Assembly: GCA_036346395.1 (NCBI GenBank)
Contig: CM070596.1
Location: forward strand, 23,350,177 to 23,414,176
Length of the DNA stretch: 64,000 bases
Reading direction: 5' to 3'
DNA from: Hsuehochloa calcarea
Lineage: Eukaryota; Streptophyta; Magnoliopsida; Poales; Poaceae
The notes under the pieces were generated by a model. The model worked only from the letters and a program-made list of their open reading frames with translations. It had not been told where the DNA came from and did not search any database. This document shows positions 1-10,752 of this stretch, piece after piece; positions within the stretch are counted from its first letter, which is position 1, and each line of letters opens with the position of its first letter. The position numbers and the translations under genes were made by a program.

Positions 1-757
1 GTTGCATTGGCGTCAAAGAAAGCATCAAGTGCATGGAACATGTTCGCGCAAAAAGCCTGTAGAAGGAAAGCCCACAACACAAGAGAAAGCGAGAGGAAGA
101 CTTAGCCATGCATGGGGAGGACGTCGGGAATATGGCACGTGGGTTGGTTCAGTTTGGATCCAATTCGGCAGCCAATTAGTGTTTAAATATTTTTATTCCA
201 AAATTAGAATAGTTTAAGTTTCCAAATATAACTCAGATTTCAAATCGGTTTACTGTTCATCCGATTCGTTATCGCTCATCCGAACGGATTATCGCTCATC
301 CGATTTGCCATCGCTCATCCGATTTGGTTATCGCTCACCGCTCGGTTTCATCGCTCATCCACGGTTATCGCTCATCTATGTATTGGTATTGCTTGCGTGG
401 GAGGCTATATAAACCCCATGGCCGCACTATTTGAAGGACAAGTTATGATTTAGATAATAAAAATCGAAAAGCCGCTTTGGCGCATATCGTGTGTTCTTTA
501 GTCGTGATATGAGTTGGAGAGATTGAGGGAGAAAGATTGAGAGCAAGATCAAGATATCTATCTCTTGTTTCGGAGTACTATTCACCTAACGCTACTACTT
601 GCAATTCAATCTATTAGATTGGTTTGTTAGTATATTGATTTTCTTACAATTCAATTCACCGAATTGGTTTGTGAGATTGCTACTGATCTTCGAGTGTACC
701 GTGAAAGATTGGGCCAACAATCAGGATTCATCTAATCAACTAGGTGGATCCGTATCA
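1..757 (+). repeat. 5' LTR of element S
   Basis: It repeats at 2291-3020. A TATA-like TATATAAA lies at 406-413, followed by the probable transcribed part of the LTR. Around 258-375 there is a degenerate minisatellite built on TCGCTCATCCGATT, with more units than in the 3' copy. The LTR may start at the TG at position 3, or beyond the window. Confidence 0.75.
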
Positions 758-759
758 GG

Positions 760-771
760 TGGTATCAGAGC
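760..771 (+). promoter_or_regulatory. Primer-binding site of element S
   Basis: TGGTATCAGAGC is the standard plant LTR-retrotransposon site complementary to the 3' end of initiator methionine tRNA. It lies 2 bp after the LTR end at 757. Confidence 0.85.
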
Positions 772-817
772 TTCAGTTGTTCACGGTACTTCGTTGCTAC
801 GACGATCAAGTATTGAC

Positions 818-1357
818 ATGGCCGATACGAAGGACATGAAGTTGGTCATGCAATTTAGCTACACTATAGATCAATGTGAGGAGGATCCACTCCACAATCC
901 GAGCTACATATTCTTCAATCGGTGTCGAGTGGGGAACACAGATTGTGCTATGATGATCGATACGGGAAGCTTGACAAACGCTGCAAGCCAAACACTTGTG
1001 GACAGATTGGGGTTGATCACAAAGCCACATCCGGAGCCATATCTATTTCTTTGGAGGTTCAAGCACATTCCGATCACAAAACAAGTGGAGATAAAATTTT
1101 CTTTGGATGGGTATACTGCTGTTGTTACTTGTGACGTGATTCCTATGCATATGAGAGCATGTTCGTTGGTGATTGGTGCATATTGGTTGAAAGAACAACA
1201 ACATACATCGAGTTGCATCACGCCCGTCATGCGGTACTCCTTTCCATGGAGAGGAACACGAAAGGACATTACATCTTGGTCCTCGTCAAGGTACTTTGAA
1301 GATAGACAGCGACGAGACAAGGCCCAAGGAGACATTAAAGAGCAGAAGAAAGGCTAA
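818..1357 (+). pseudogene. Retropepsin-like domain 1 of element S
   Basis: The first ATG after the primer-binding site opens a frame of about 180 codons. An aspartic protease core is visible: MIDTGS with the canonical D-T-G triad, then LVDRLGL, HPEPY and a CDVIPMH stretch that matches the DFDIVPMQ region of the Ty3/gypsy proteases in elements A and B. The flap region and the final LLGRPW motif are eroded (VIGAYW). The frame ends in a charged stretch and a stop at 1357. The second domain follows in another frame, so the two were probably one protein before a 1-nt shift near 1300-1340. No gag domain precedes it. Membership of the retropepsin-like fold is clear from the motif series; proteolytic activity is not shown. 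Confidence 0.7.
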
Positions 1358-2286
1358 AGGCCAAGAAACGTGAAGAAGAACGGTTGGCCGGGGAAGAACA
1401 GAAGAAATTAGAATTGGCGACCCTTCTTTCTACCCAAAAACAGCAAGAGGTGTCGTTCCATGATGACAAAACTACTAGTGAGGCACCACAAGATGGTGTT
1501 TGTATGCTGACCAAGATGGTTCGAGTTGACAACACTTCCATTCTCACAACAGGGCAGCGAACCAACGTTTTCAAATCTGAGTGCAAAATCAATGGCAAAG
1601 TTTACAAGCTTATCGTTGATGGTGGAAGCTACAACAATATCATTAGCAACGATTTGGTGCAAGCTTTGGGGTTGACAACCTGGCGACATCCAGAACCGTA
1701 TTATGCACAATGGTTACATAATGTCGGTAAACTGAAAATTACTCATCGTGTCAAAGTTTGTTTTTCAGTAGGAGACTATCACGACAAAGTGGAGTGTGAT
1801 GTTGTACCTATGCACGCATGTCACTTGTTGTTGGGACGTCCGTGGCAATATGATCGCAATGCTACACACCACGGGAGGTCCAACAAGTACTCTTTGGTGC
1901 ATCAGGGAAGATCATATACCCTGTGTCCTATGCCAGAGAATTCTATTCATGCTGAGGAGATCATCACTAAAAAGCCGATGATGAAGACTACCTCGACGAA
2001 GATTCCTGAGGTTACACAAAAGACGAGGACGTCTTTTCTTGAAGAAAGGGAGGATGATACGGGCATAACTACTACCAAAGCATTGGTTTGCATCCCTAAA
2101 TTGCAAACTAATGCTAGAACTCAAATTGGCTCCGTCGGTGTTGTTTTACAACAAAAGGTAAAACAAAACATTGTGAAGACCAACAGGGTGGATGGAGATG
2201 CTGGCCAACGAGAGGTAACATGCTCTCGGGTTAAAACCCTAGCGCATGCGGGCTGTCAAGAAAGACATGTGGTGACATGGCAATAA
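1339..2286 (+). pseudogene. Charged linker plus retropepsin-like domain 2 of element S
   Basis: The frame is open from 1339 to the TAA at 2284-2286. It starts with a strongly charged, probably helical Glu/Lys/Arg linker (RAEERLKAKKREEER), then a second protease-like domain: CKINGKVYKLIVDGGSYNNI, LVQALGLTTWRHPEPYYAQW, VECDVVPMHACHLLLGRPWQ and a HHGRSNKYS motif. This series is closely parallel to the CRM-like proteases in the neighbouring elements, which also have DGG instead of DTG/DSG. The last 100 residues are lysine- and threonine-rich with no recognised domain. The frame ends directly before the 3' LTR, so nothing else is encoded. It was probably the second half of a single tandem-protease ORF. 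Confidence 0.7.
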
Positions 2287-2290
2287 GGGT

Positions 2291-3020
2291 TGCATTGGCG
2301 CCAAAGAAAGCATCAAGTGCATGGAACATGTTCGCAAAAAGCTCGAGAAGGAAAGCCCACAACACAAGAGAAACCGAGAGGAAGACTTAGCCATGCATGG
2401 GAGGATGTCGGAATATGGCACGTGGGTTGGTTGGTTTGGATCCAATTCGGACAGCCAATTAGTGTTTAATATTTTTATTCCAAAATTAGAATAGTTTAAG
2501 TTTCCAAATATAACTCAGATTTCAAATCGGATTCTTCGCTCATCCGATTCTTTATCGCTCATCCGATTGATTCATCGCTCATCCGATTTGGTTATCGTTC
2601 ACCGCCGGGGCCATCGCTCATCCACGGTTATCGCTCATCCATGTATTGGTATTGCTTATGGGAGGCTATATAAACCCCCATGGCCGCACTATTTGAAGGA
2701 CAAGTTATGATTTAGATAATAAAAATCAGAAAAGCCGTTTTGGCGCATATCGTGTGTTCTTTAGTCGTGATATGAGTTGGAGAGATTGAGGGAGAAAGAT
2801 TGAGAGCAAGATCAAGATATCTATCTCTTGTTTCGGAGTACTATTCACCTAACGCTACTACTTGCAATTCAATCTATTAGATTGGTTTGTTAGTATATTG
2901 ATTTTCTTACAATTCAATTCACCGAATTGGTTTGTGAGATTGCTACTGATCTTCGAGTGTACCGTGAAAGATTGGGCCAACAATCAGGATTCATCTAATC
3001 AACTAGGTGGATCCGTATCA
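2291..3020 (+). repeat. 3' LTR of element S
   Basis: This is the second copy of 1-757, with the same TATA-like box (near 2667-2674), the same 3' end and a shorter TCGCTCATCC minisatellite. A weak purine tract (AATAAGGG) precedes it. The LTR start is placed at a TG and is uncertain by some tens of bases. Confidence 0.75.
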
Positions 3021-3024
3021 TAAT

Positions 3025-3899
3025 TGCTGAGGACATCCCTCCTTCGGATACACGCACGACACAAGACCCTCCAGATCTGGGTGCTGAACTACACGGTCCT
3101 ATGACAAGAGCTAGAGCACGTCACTTAATTGATCAGGTAAAGTCGTTTCTAGGGCTGAGTATATTATTTGAGAACTCTATGATGCTGCCCGATGGAGATG
3201 ATTTACTTGTACTCGTGAATCTAGGACTACGACCGGTTCAAGAAGGTCTACGACCACTGCAAGAAGATCTACGACCACTACAAGAAGACCTACGACTAGT
3301 TGATTCGATTGGAGCAATCTACGACCAGAAAAGCGAGCACAGTACTCGTTGGACACAACCTACAACCAAAGATAGCATGGACTCCTCAAGACCACCCTAG
3401 GACCGATCCTACGACCGCATCTTCGACGTAAATACGCAACACAAGGTCTTTGCACACCGCTTTGGAAACTAATAAGACTTTGTAAACGTAACGAGGTCGG
3501 AGTCCGTGTTGTGTACGCTTCATCCCACTACCGCACAACCCTAGGTCGACCTCCTCACGTTCCCCTATATATATACAAGAGCGCCATAGTTTAGAGGCGG
3601 TTTTTCTTATATTATTCGCCAATTGCGGTTCGCGATTATCGGTTTGAGGAACCCCACTTGTAAACTTCATCCATATCCGCAATACAATTGATTGCATCTA
3701 CCTTGTTCTTGTGAGTTTCTTCGATTGCTTGCGTGAACAATAACCTTCGTGGTAAGGTCGATCGTGCAAGCGTGGTCGATAACGACAGCGCGGGTGTAGC
3801 GAATTGCGAGGTGACGATCCGCTGGTCGGAAGCCTCAAAGCGCCAACGCCCCCACGACGAACCAAATCGAACCTATCGAAAGATCGCCGTGACTCATCA
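3025..3899 (+). repeat. 5' LTR of element A
   Basis: It starts TGCTGAGGACATC and ends GACTCATCA, and repeats at 7976-8856. A TATA run (CTATATATATAC) lies near 3565-3576. Its first 380 bp also encode the pol C-terminal tail. Differences from the 3' copy are mostly 1-nt indels and CTG/TCG swaps. Confidence 0.85.
3101..3400 (+). other. Pol C-terminal tail encoded within the LTR of element A
   Basis: The open frame begins MTRARARHLIDQV and continues for 99 codons. The same TRARAR motif is read in frame at the end of pol in element B and in the LTR of element D, so this is the polyprotein tail that in a full element is read from the 3' LTR. It includes a 7-residue repeat (LRPLQED-like, four degenerate units) encoded by 21-bp tandem repeats at about 3233-3300. 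In the 5' LTR it lies ahead of the gag-pol frame and is probably not translated. Confidence 0.6.
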
Positions 3900-3901
3900 A
3901 G

Positions 3902-3913
3902 TGGTATCAGAGC
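3902..3913 (+). promoter_or_regulatory. Primer-binding site of element A
   Basis: TGGTATCAGAGC, 2 bp after the LTR end (3899), complementary to tRNA-iMet. Confidence 0.85.
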
Positions 3914-5085
3914 AAAGGTTGCCCGTTAGGTAATCTCGTTTATCCCCTTTTGTTAGTTGTGTTCCCTCACCTAGAGTCCAGAAAAACTGCCCTACAAAAA
4001 AAAGGTTTTAGATCGTAATTATTCCGCTGTCCAAACCACTTTGTGCCTTTCGCAATTTTATTTTCAGTTTTCGCATTGTTGAGTTCGAGTCCATCGTCGG
4101 TGTCTTTGTTGCTGGTTTAGAGTAGCATTCTTGGTCTTTAGTCAGCACCGTCGCCGCCGTGCCACCATCCATCCTGGACGCACGACCTCCTTTTGCGAGC
4201 GACACCCATTCGACCACCCGCTCGGGATTTACCATCTGGTCGGAATCGAACATCTACTCGGATCCGACCACCTCTTCGAGCAACACCCATTCTACCATCC
4301 ACTCAAGTACTACCACCTGGTCGGATTCGATCCCCTGGTCGGATTCCGTAGCCGCAACAGAACTAGCCCAAGTTCAGAGAGAGAGAGAGAGAGTATCTTT
4401 TAATTACCTATTTACCCCTGCTCTCCGGAAAAAGTTTGTGACCCAATCACCTCATCAGACCCAGAAAGGGTAACAGAAGAATTTTGGGCTTGGGTCACGT
4501 TTGCAAAAAAAAGAAAAAAAAAGAAAAGAGAAAGCAAAAAGTGCAAAAGAAAAGAAAAGAAGCAAAAAAAAAAGTGCAAAAGAAAAGAAGAAGAAGCAAT
4601 TAGACCACCCCTAGTTGGTCTACTACCAGTTCCAGCCTTGCATCCTTTGGACTCCTTTGTGTCGAGTCCTTGTTTCGATCAATTTTGTGCTAGGGCTAGG
4701 AGCACTTTTAGACCAGCAACTGTGACGAGTACTGTGGGCTTTGGTTCAGCTTTGCTAATCTGATTTCATTATTGCTATTCCTTGCTACTAAACATTGCCT
4801 TTTCGAGCTCCACATACTTTCGACCCTCAGATTGGATCCTCGCATTCGCCTCCGCCGTGATCGTACATTCCACCTTCGCCGATTAGACCACCTGCTGCAA
4901 TTTGGTAAGAAACTCATAAGAGCTTGGTAAGACGCTTGAGAGTGTGTGATTCCACCCTCCGACCACCTAATAGTGATAGGGATAATACCTTTGTGTTGTC
5001 TTTTGTTTCCTACTAACCATGTCGTGAAGGATTGATGTGCAAGAGTGTGTTTTGAGGAAGAGCTCATGACGCTATTGGATGAACA
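3914..5085 (+). other. Untranslated leader of element A
   Basis: About 1.2 kb between the primer-binding site and the first gag similarity. It holds a GA run (4378-4394), A-rich tracts (4500-4600) and a degenerate repeat of GACCACC / GGTCGGA motifs at 4185-4350. Frames crossing it carry no recognised domain. Confidence 0.6.
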
Positions 5086-6161
5086 ACGCACTACCGTTAA
5101 TGAGGACATCGACAGAAGCTTCAAGCTACCACGATCACATTACAACGCTCAATCAACGATAGTATTGCGGCGCCACTACGCGCCTCGAAAGAATGGTGAA
5201 CCGACCACCAAACGTTGGTCGTGTGGAACCTCGTGGTGCAGCCCTTGACCATGAGTTTGATAATGATAATGAGATGCACGACCACGACGCCTTTGATGCA
5301 CGACGATAACGGAACCGATCAACTTCAACCGTCAAGGTATGAGAGGTAATAATGTTCAAGAACATAATGCACGTGTTAATGATGATCCATATGCTAAAGT
5401 TAAGTTCTCTATACCATCTTTTATGGGGCTTATGATGCTGAAATTTATCTAGATTGGGAGATGACGGAGAATGAAATTGAATGCTCACTTAGTTCCCGAA
5501 GTGCATAGAGTTAGGCAAGCCACAAGTGAATTTAAAAACTTTGCCATCATTTGGTGGAATAGGGTATGCAATCAAGGATTAGCGCCTACTACGTGGGATG
5601 GGTTAAAGGTTGCTATGCGTAATGATTTGTCCCACCTTCTTTTAACGTGATTTGCGTAATAAATTGCAGCGCTTAAACCAAGGTAATAGATCCGTAGAAG
5701 AATATTATCGTGAGCTACAAATTAGCATGTTGCGCTGTGATATTATTGAGGATGAAGAAGTCGCAATGGCACGCTTTTATGGAGGATTAAGACGTGAAAT
5801 TCAGGACATAGTGGATTACAAAGAATACGATAGCGTCTCTAGATTGTTCCAACTTGCATGTTTGGCAGAAAAAGAATTGCAGGGACGACAACAGAGGCCA
5901 AGGAACAACTTTGGGAGCATGACTACACCACGACCAGTGCCGGGGCAAGACAAAGCAGCCCCACCTTCAGCTACACGGTCTGCTGCCCCCTCCACAAATA
6001 GGGCGCGTTCAGCAGCACCTCCGACCACATCACATGCACCCGAGGTAAGTAAAGTTACTAGTGTGCAGGCACCAGCCAAGAGTTCGTTGTCGGTTGCTTC
6101 CATCGGTCGTATTCATCTGGGATTGTGTGCCACCGTTGCAAGGGAATGGGGTACGTCATGA
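5086..6161 (+). pseudogene. Gag of element A, broken
   Basis: Alignment by eye with gag of element B shows the acidic N-terminal stretch (DHEFDNDNEM, then HDAFDAR), the AYDAEIYLDWEM region, FKNFAIIWWNRVCN and, in an open frame from 5652, LNQGNRSVEEYYREL to the end of the capsid-like domain and a Pro/Ala/Ser-rich linker. Several 1-nt indels and stops (for example in the DARR segment near 5300 and near 5640) break it. Gag would form the particle that packages the element RNA. The zinc knuckle that belongs at its C-terminus is in another frame from 6125. Confidence 0.75.
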
Positions 6162-7222
6162 GGGACTGCCCCAGTCAGCGAGCATACCTTGCCACCAAAT
6201 ACGGTGGTTATGTAAGTACTAGTGATATTGAGGACGAATATGTACTTGCAACTAACATTGTAGGTGGAGGAGATGAGATAGACAGTGATGCTGATGGTGT
6301 AGAGGAACAAGCTGCTGTTGACACCGAGTATCATGTGAGCCTTGTTGCGCAACGAGTGCTGAGCGCACAAGTGGAGAGAGCGGAGCAAAATCAACGGCAC
6401 AAATTGTTTCAGACCAGATTTCTCGTGAAGGACAGAGCCTGCAGAGTCATCATTGATGGAGGGAGTTGCAACAACCTTGCAAGCTCCGAGATGGTCGAGA
6501 AGCTTGGCTTGACCACACAACCACACCCACGTCCCTACTACATCCAATGGTTCAATTCGTGTGGTAAATTAAAGGTACACAAAGTTGTGAAAGTGCAATT
6601 TTCAGCAGGTAATTACAAAGATAGTTCTGACTTTGATATCGTGCCTATGCAAGCATGCTCTTTGTTGCTCGGTAGACCTTGGATATATGACAATGATGTT
6701 TTGCACCATGGTAGAGCTAATACCTACTCATTTTCACATAAGGGTAAGAAGATTAAGTTGTTGCCTTTGACACCAGCTGAGATTCTGAAAGATGAAGAAG
6801 AGCGCGCTAAAAATGAAAGAAACACCGATAAGCATGATTCTGAAAATCAGCAAGTAGCAAAACGTATTTTCCCACCTAAAAGGGAGAAAGTGGCGTCTAG
6901 TCCTAAGTCCGAGGGGATTAAATTGAAGGGATGTGTTATGATTGCCACTAAATCTGAACTTGCTAAAATTTGTGATAATGAGTTTCCATGCTATGCTTTG
7001 ATATGCAAAAATACCTTATATTCGCTTGAGGATATAGCTAGCTCTTTGCCTCCTGCTGTTGCTAACCTTTTGCATGAGTATGTGGATGTATTCCCAGCTG
7101 AGGTACCCCCGGGATTACCACCTATTCGAGGGATAGAGCATCAAATTGATTTGATCCCAGGAGCGACTTTGCCAAACCGTGCTGCATATAGGACCAATCT
7201 AGAGGAGACTAAGGAAATTTAG
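6125..7222 (+). pseudogene. Zinc knuckle, protease and start of RT of element A
   Basis: An open frame of about 365 codons. It opens with the zinc knuckle CHRCKGMGYVMRDC, in which the histidine of CX2CX4HX4C is tyrosine. The protease domain follows: RFLVKDRACRVIIDGGSCNN, LGLTTQPHPRPYYIQW, SLLLGRPWIYDNDVLHHGRA. Next comes the linker to RT (PPGLPPIRGIEHQIDL, LPNRAAYRTN). It stops at a TAG (7220-7222) where element B has CAG. After that stop the frame remains open and runs directly into integrase through the deletion junction at about 7251, so this frame would have been a protease-integrase fusion. Confidence 0.8.
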
Positions 7223-7975
7223 CGACAAGTCCAAGATCTTTTGGATCGTGGGGAAATCATTCGCTTACATGGAGTGCCCAATACTATTGTCTCGGATCAC
7301 GATGCGAAGTTTTTGAGCCACTTTTGGAGATCGCTTTGGAATAAATTGGGGACAAAGCTGCTGTTTTCTACTACGTGTCATCCCCAAACTGATGGACAAA
7401 CGGAGGTTGTCAACCGCACATTATCCACCATGTTGCGGGCTGTTTTAAAGAAGAACTTGAAGATGTGGGAAGAGTGTTTACCGCATATTGAGTTTGCTTA
7501 TAATAGGTCAGTACACTCCACCACCAAGGTAAGTCCATTTCTGTAGTGTATGGGTTTAACCCCGTGCTCCTATTGATTTACTACCTTTACCGACCTCCAA
7601 AAAATTAATCTAGATGCTAAGAAGCGTACGCATTTATTCTCAAGTTACATGAAACCACTAAAAGAATATAGAGCATATGACTGAAAGATATAAGGTTCTT
7701 TGGAAGTAAAGGTAGGAAAGTTGTCAAATTTGAACAGTGTGATTTAGTTTGGGTTCATTTGAGAAAGGATAGGTTTCCGAATTAAGAAAATCAAAGTTGA
7801 TGCCTAGAGTCAAGGACCGCTTAAGATAATTAAGAAGATAAATGATAATGCATATCAATTAGAATTACCGCAGATTTTGGGGTTAGCCCCACATTTAACA
7901 TTTCAGATTTGAAACCATACGTGGGAGAAGAAGATGAGCTTGAGTCGAGGACGACTCCAATTCAAGAGGGGAGTA
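7223..7975 (+). pseudogene. Integrase C-terminal half of element A, fused by deletion
   Basis: After DLLDRG, the RT start, the next residues are EIIRLHGVPNTIVSDHDAKF, which belong to the middle of the integrase core. The second catalytic Asp (VSD) and the Glu (GQTEVVNR) are present; the first Asp and the HHCC zinc finger are deleted. The frame is open to about 7546 and then decays by 1-nt indels, although the FNISDLKPYVGEEDE stretch before the LTR is still readable. Element B carries the complete counterpart. Confidence 0.8.
7961..7975 (+). promoter_or_regulatory. Polypurine tract of element A
   Basis: A purine-rich stretch (AAGAGGGGAG) immediately before the 3' LTR. It is the second-strand primer site in reverse transcription. 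Element B has the same motif at the same place. Confidence 0.65.
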
Positions 7976-8856
7976 TGATGAGGACATCCCTCCTTCTGAT
8001 ACACGCACGACACAAGACCCTCCAGATCGGGTGCCGAACTACACGGTCCTATGACAAGAGCTAGAGCACGCCACTTAATTGATCGTAAAGTCGTTTCTAG
8101 GGTCGAGTATATTATTTGAGAACTCTATGATGTCGCCTAATGGAGATGATTTACTTGTACTCGGAATCTAGGACTACGACCGGCTCAAGAAGGTCTACGA
8201 CCATCGCAAGAAGATCTACGACCACTACAAGAAGACCTACGACTAGTTGATTCGATTGGAGCAATCTACGACCGTAAAAGCGAGCACAAGACTCGCTGGA
8301 CACAACCTACAACCAAAGATAGCATGGACTCCTCAAGACCACCCTAGGACCATCCCACGACGGATCTTCGACTGTAAATACGCAACACAAGGTGTCGCAC
8401 ACCGCTTTGGAAACTAATAAGACTTTGTAAACGTAACGAGGTCGGAGTCCGTGTTGTGTACGCTTCATCCCACGGCCGCACAACCCTAGGTCGACCTCCT
8501 CACGTTCCCTATATATATACAGTAGCCGCCATAGTTTAGAGGTGGGTTTTTCTTAGATTATTCTCGCCAATTGCGGTTTCACGATTATCGGTTTGAGGAA
8601 CCCCACTTGTAAACTTCATCCATATCCGCAATACAATTGATTGCATCTACCTTGTTCTTGTGAGTTGCTTCGATTGCTTGCGTGAACAATAACCTTCGTG
8701 GTAAGGTCGATCGCGCAAGCGTGGTCGATAACGACAGCGCGGCGGGTGTAGCGAATTGCGAGGTGACGATCCGCTGGTCGGAAGCCTCAAAGCGTCAACG
8801 TCCTCACGATGAACCAAATCGAACCTATCAGAAGATCGGGCCGCCGTGACTCATCA
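7976..8856 (+). repeat. 3' LTR of element A
   Basis: It starts TGATGAGGACATC and ends GACTCATCA, and is the second copy of 3025-3899. The flank CTAAT resembles the left flank ATAAT. Confidence 0.85.
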
Positions 8857-9738
8857 CTAATCTAGTGGCAAAAAGGCGGTCTGGCGTGTGGGTACATTGG
8901 TACACCCCTGCAGGGTATAAAACTATTCGAATAGCCTCGTCCTAGGTTATGGACATGCTTGGTAAGGTCGTGCAAGAACTAGACTACAACCTTTTAAAAT
9001 TAAAATTTGACATGGTTAGTATGAATGGGTAATTCATGCTATTGTTGTGGTGACTAATGGGTTAGTCACTTCCAGGATTGTTGTTGTCATCTATCTAATG
9101 TTATATTGTTATCATTTACGGTTATTTGAACATTAAAAATAGATTTGTTAACTTATTTTTAAATGTACTACATTATTGCAAATAAAGATTGCTTTGTGCT
9201 GAAAATGAAACATACAGCCTCCACTTAAATAAGCTTGCATATAGCATATGTATAGGTCTGTTACTCTACACGTAAGTCTTATGAGTACAATTTTGTACTC
9301 ATTTGCTTTGCTTAACTATTTGTTGTAGAGGAGGAAGGTGAGCCCCAAGGGCCTCACTTTTGTGAGATGTGTGGATTCGACGACTAGTTTGGCGGTCCGG
9401 TCGGTTGCCTTGTGGGTTAAAGGCACACTGATTGGCTCTTTTGGTTTATGGCCATCTTATGGCACTTTTGCTTCCGCTGTTAAATTTCTGTATGTCTATG
9501 TCATTTGGCCGCTCGGCCTCTCTTTTGTAATAACTATCCTTTATTTATGTTAATTTCTGGTTTGTTGCTTTGCTTCGGTTCTATGTGAAAGAATGGAATT
9601 GATGCATGAATTTTGTAAAGAGGTGTGTATACTGCATTTCTGGGAAGTATACATGTCTCGAGTCTCGGTTTATTCGATTTGTGATGCTAGGACCAAGTGG
9701 ATGGTTAAGCATTACAAGCCCAATAAACCGGGGTCTCA
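8857..9738 (-). repeat. Start of a long gypsy LTR (family C), minus strand
   Basis: 8866-9738 is the reverse complement of 31468-32340, the first 873 bp of the solo LTR there. Read on the minus strand it begins TGAGACCCCGG at 9738. Its continuation is interrupted by elements A and S. Its right edge abuts gag of element B, so the LTR was inserted in B. Confidence 0.75.
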
Positions 9739-10519
9739 CAGGAAGTTTGCGAAAACAAATGCTACACTGCGACAACTCAATGATAGTATTGCAATGCTCA
9801 ATGCACGTATTGATGGTTTGGCCAATCAACGACCGAACAATGAACGTGTGGAACCTCATGGTGCAGCCCATGACCATGAGTTTGACAATGATAATGAGAT
9901 GCGCAACCACGACGCCTTTGATGCACGACAACGGAATCGGCTGAACTTCAACTGTCAAGGTATGAAAGGTAATAAATTTCAGCAACATAATGCATGTGTT
10001 AATGATGATCCATATGCTAAAGTCAAGTTCACTATACCATCTTTTGCGGGTGCTTATGATGCTGAAATATATCTAGATTGGGAGATGACAGTAGAACATA
10101 AATTTAATGCTCACTTAGTTCCTGAAGTGCATAGAGTTAGGCAAGCTACAAGTGAATTTAAAAACTTTGCCATCATTTGGTGGAATAGGGTATGCAACGA
10201 TGGATTAGCGCCTACTACGTGGGATGCTTTAAATGTTGCTTTGCGTAACAGATTTGTTCCACCTTCTTTTAAACGTGACTTGCCTAACATATTGCAGTGC
10301 TTAAACCAATGTAATAGATCCGTAAAAGAATATTATCAGGAGCTACAAATTAGTATGTTGCGTTGTGATATTATTGAGGACGAAGAGGCTGCTATGGCAC
10401 GTTTTTATGGGGAATTAAGACGTGAAATTCAGGACATAGTTGATTACAAAGAATATGATAGTGCCTCTAGATTGTTCCAACTTGCATGTTTGGCACAAAA
10501 AGAATTGCAGGGACGATAG
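9739..10519 (+). pseudogene. Gag of element B, truncated
   Basis: The frame runs from the LTR C edge to a TAG at 10517-10519, where element A has a sense codon (RQQ). Visible parts are a short coiled region with Asn/Leu (LRQLNDSIAMLNARIDGL), the acidic DHEFDNDNEM stretch, and the Retrotrans_gag-type domain with WEMTVEHKFNAHLVPE, FKNFAIIWWNRVCN, RFVPPSFKRDL and SVKEYYQELQISM. The true N-terminus is lost. The frame stays open leftwards into antisense LTR C to 9593, but that part is not gag. The zinc knuckle continues in a different frame at 10753. Confidence 0.8.
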
Positions 10520-10752
10520 CAGAGGCCAAGGAAGAATTTTGGAAGCACGTCTACACCAAGATCAATGCCGAGGCAAGTGAAAACAGCCCCACCTTCACCT
10601 ACATAGTCTGCTGCCCCCTCCTCGAGTAGGGCGCGTTCAGCAGTACCTCCGACAATATCACATGCACCCGAGGTAAGCAAATCTACTCGTGTGCAGGCCC
10701 CAGCCAAGAGTTCTTCTTCTGGTTGCTTCCACGGCCGTACTCACGAGATTTT

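Larger units (their letters stand above)
1..3020 (+). mobile_element. Small non-autonomous LTR element S with tandem protease-like domains
   Basis: Positions 1-757 and 2291-3020 are the same sequence apart from small indels, so they are two LTRs around a roughly 1.5 kb internal region. A tRNA-iMet-type primer-binding site follows the left copy. Both LTR copies end in the same GGATCCGTATCA. The internal region encodes only two retropepsin-like domains: no gag zinc knuckle, RT, RNase H or integrase is visible, so mobility would depend on another element. The exact left LTR end is uncertain because the window begins there, and the left TSD cannot be read. The element ends 4 bp before the 5' LTR of element A. 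Confidence 0.8.
3025..8856 (+). mobile_element. CRM-like Ty3/gypsy element A, internally deleted
   Basis: It has two LTRs of about 880 bp (3025-3899, 7976-8856), a primer-binding site, a purine tract and decayed gag, protease and integrase segments. The 5-bp flanks are ATAAT on the left and CTAAT on the right, a TSD with one mismatch. The coding order matches element B, but 1713 bp found in B (RT, RNase H, integrase N-terminus) are missing. The pol tail with the TRARAR motif lies inside the LTR, the arrangement known for grass CRM chromoviruses. Confidence 0.85.

Noticed and set aside
9593..10519. Open frame starting in the antisense LTR C and running into gag of element B
   Set aside because: The first 49 codons are antisense LTR sequence. 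The fusion is an accident of the insertion boundary, not a gene.
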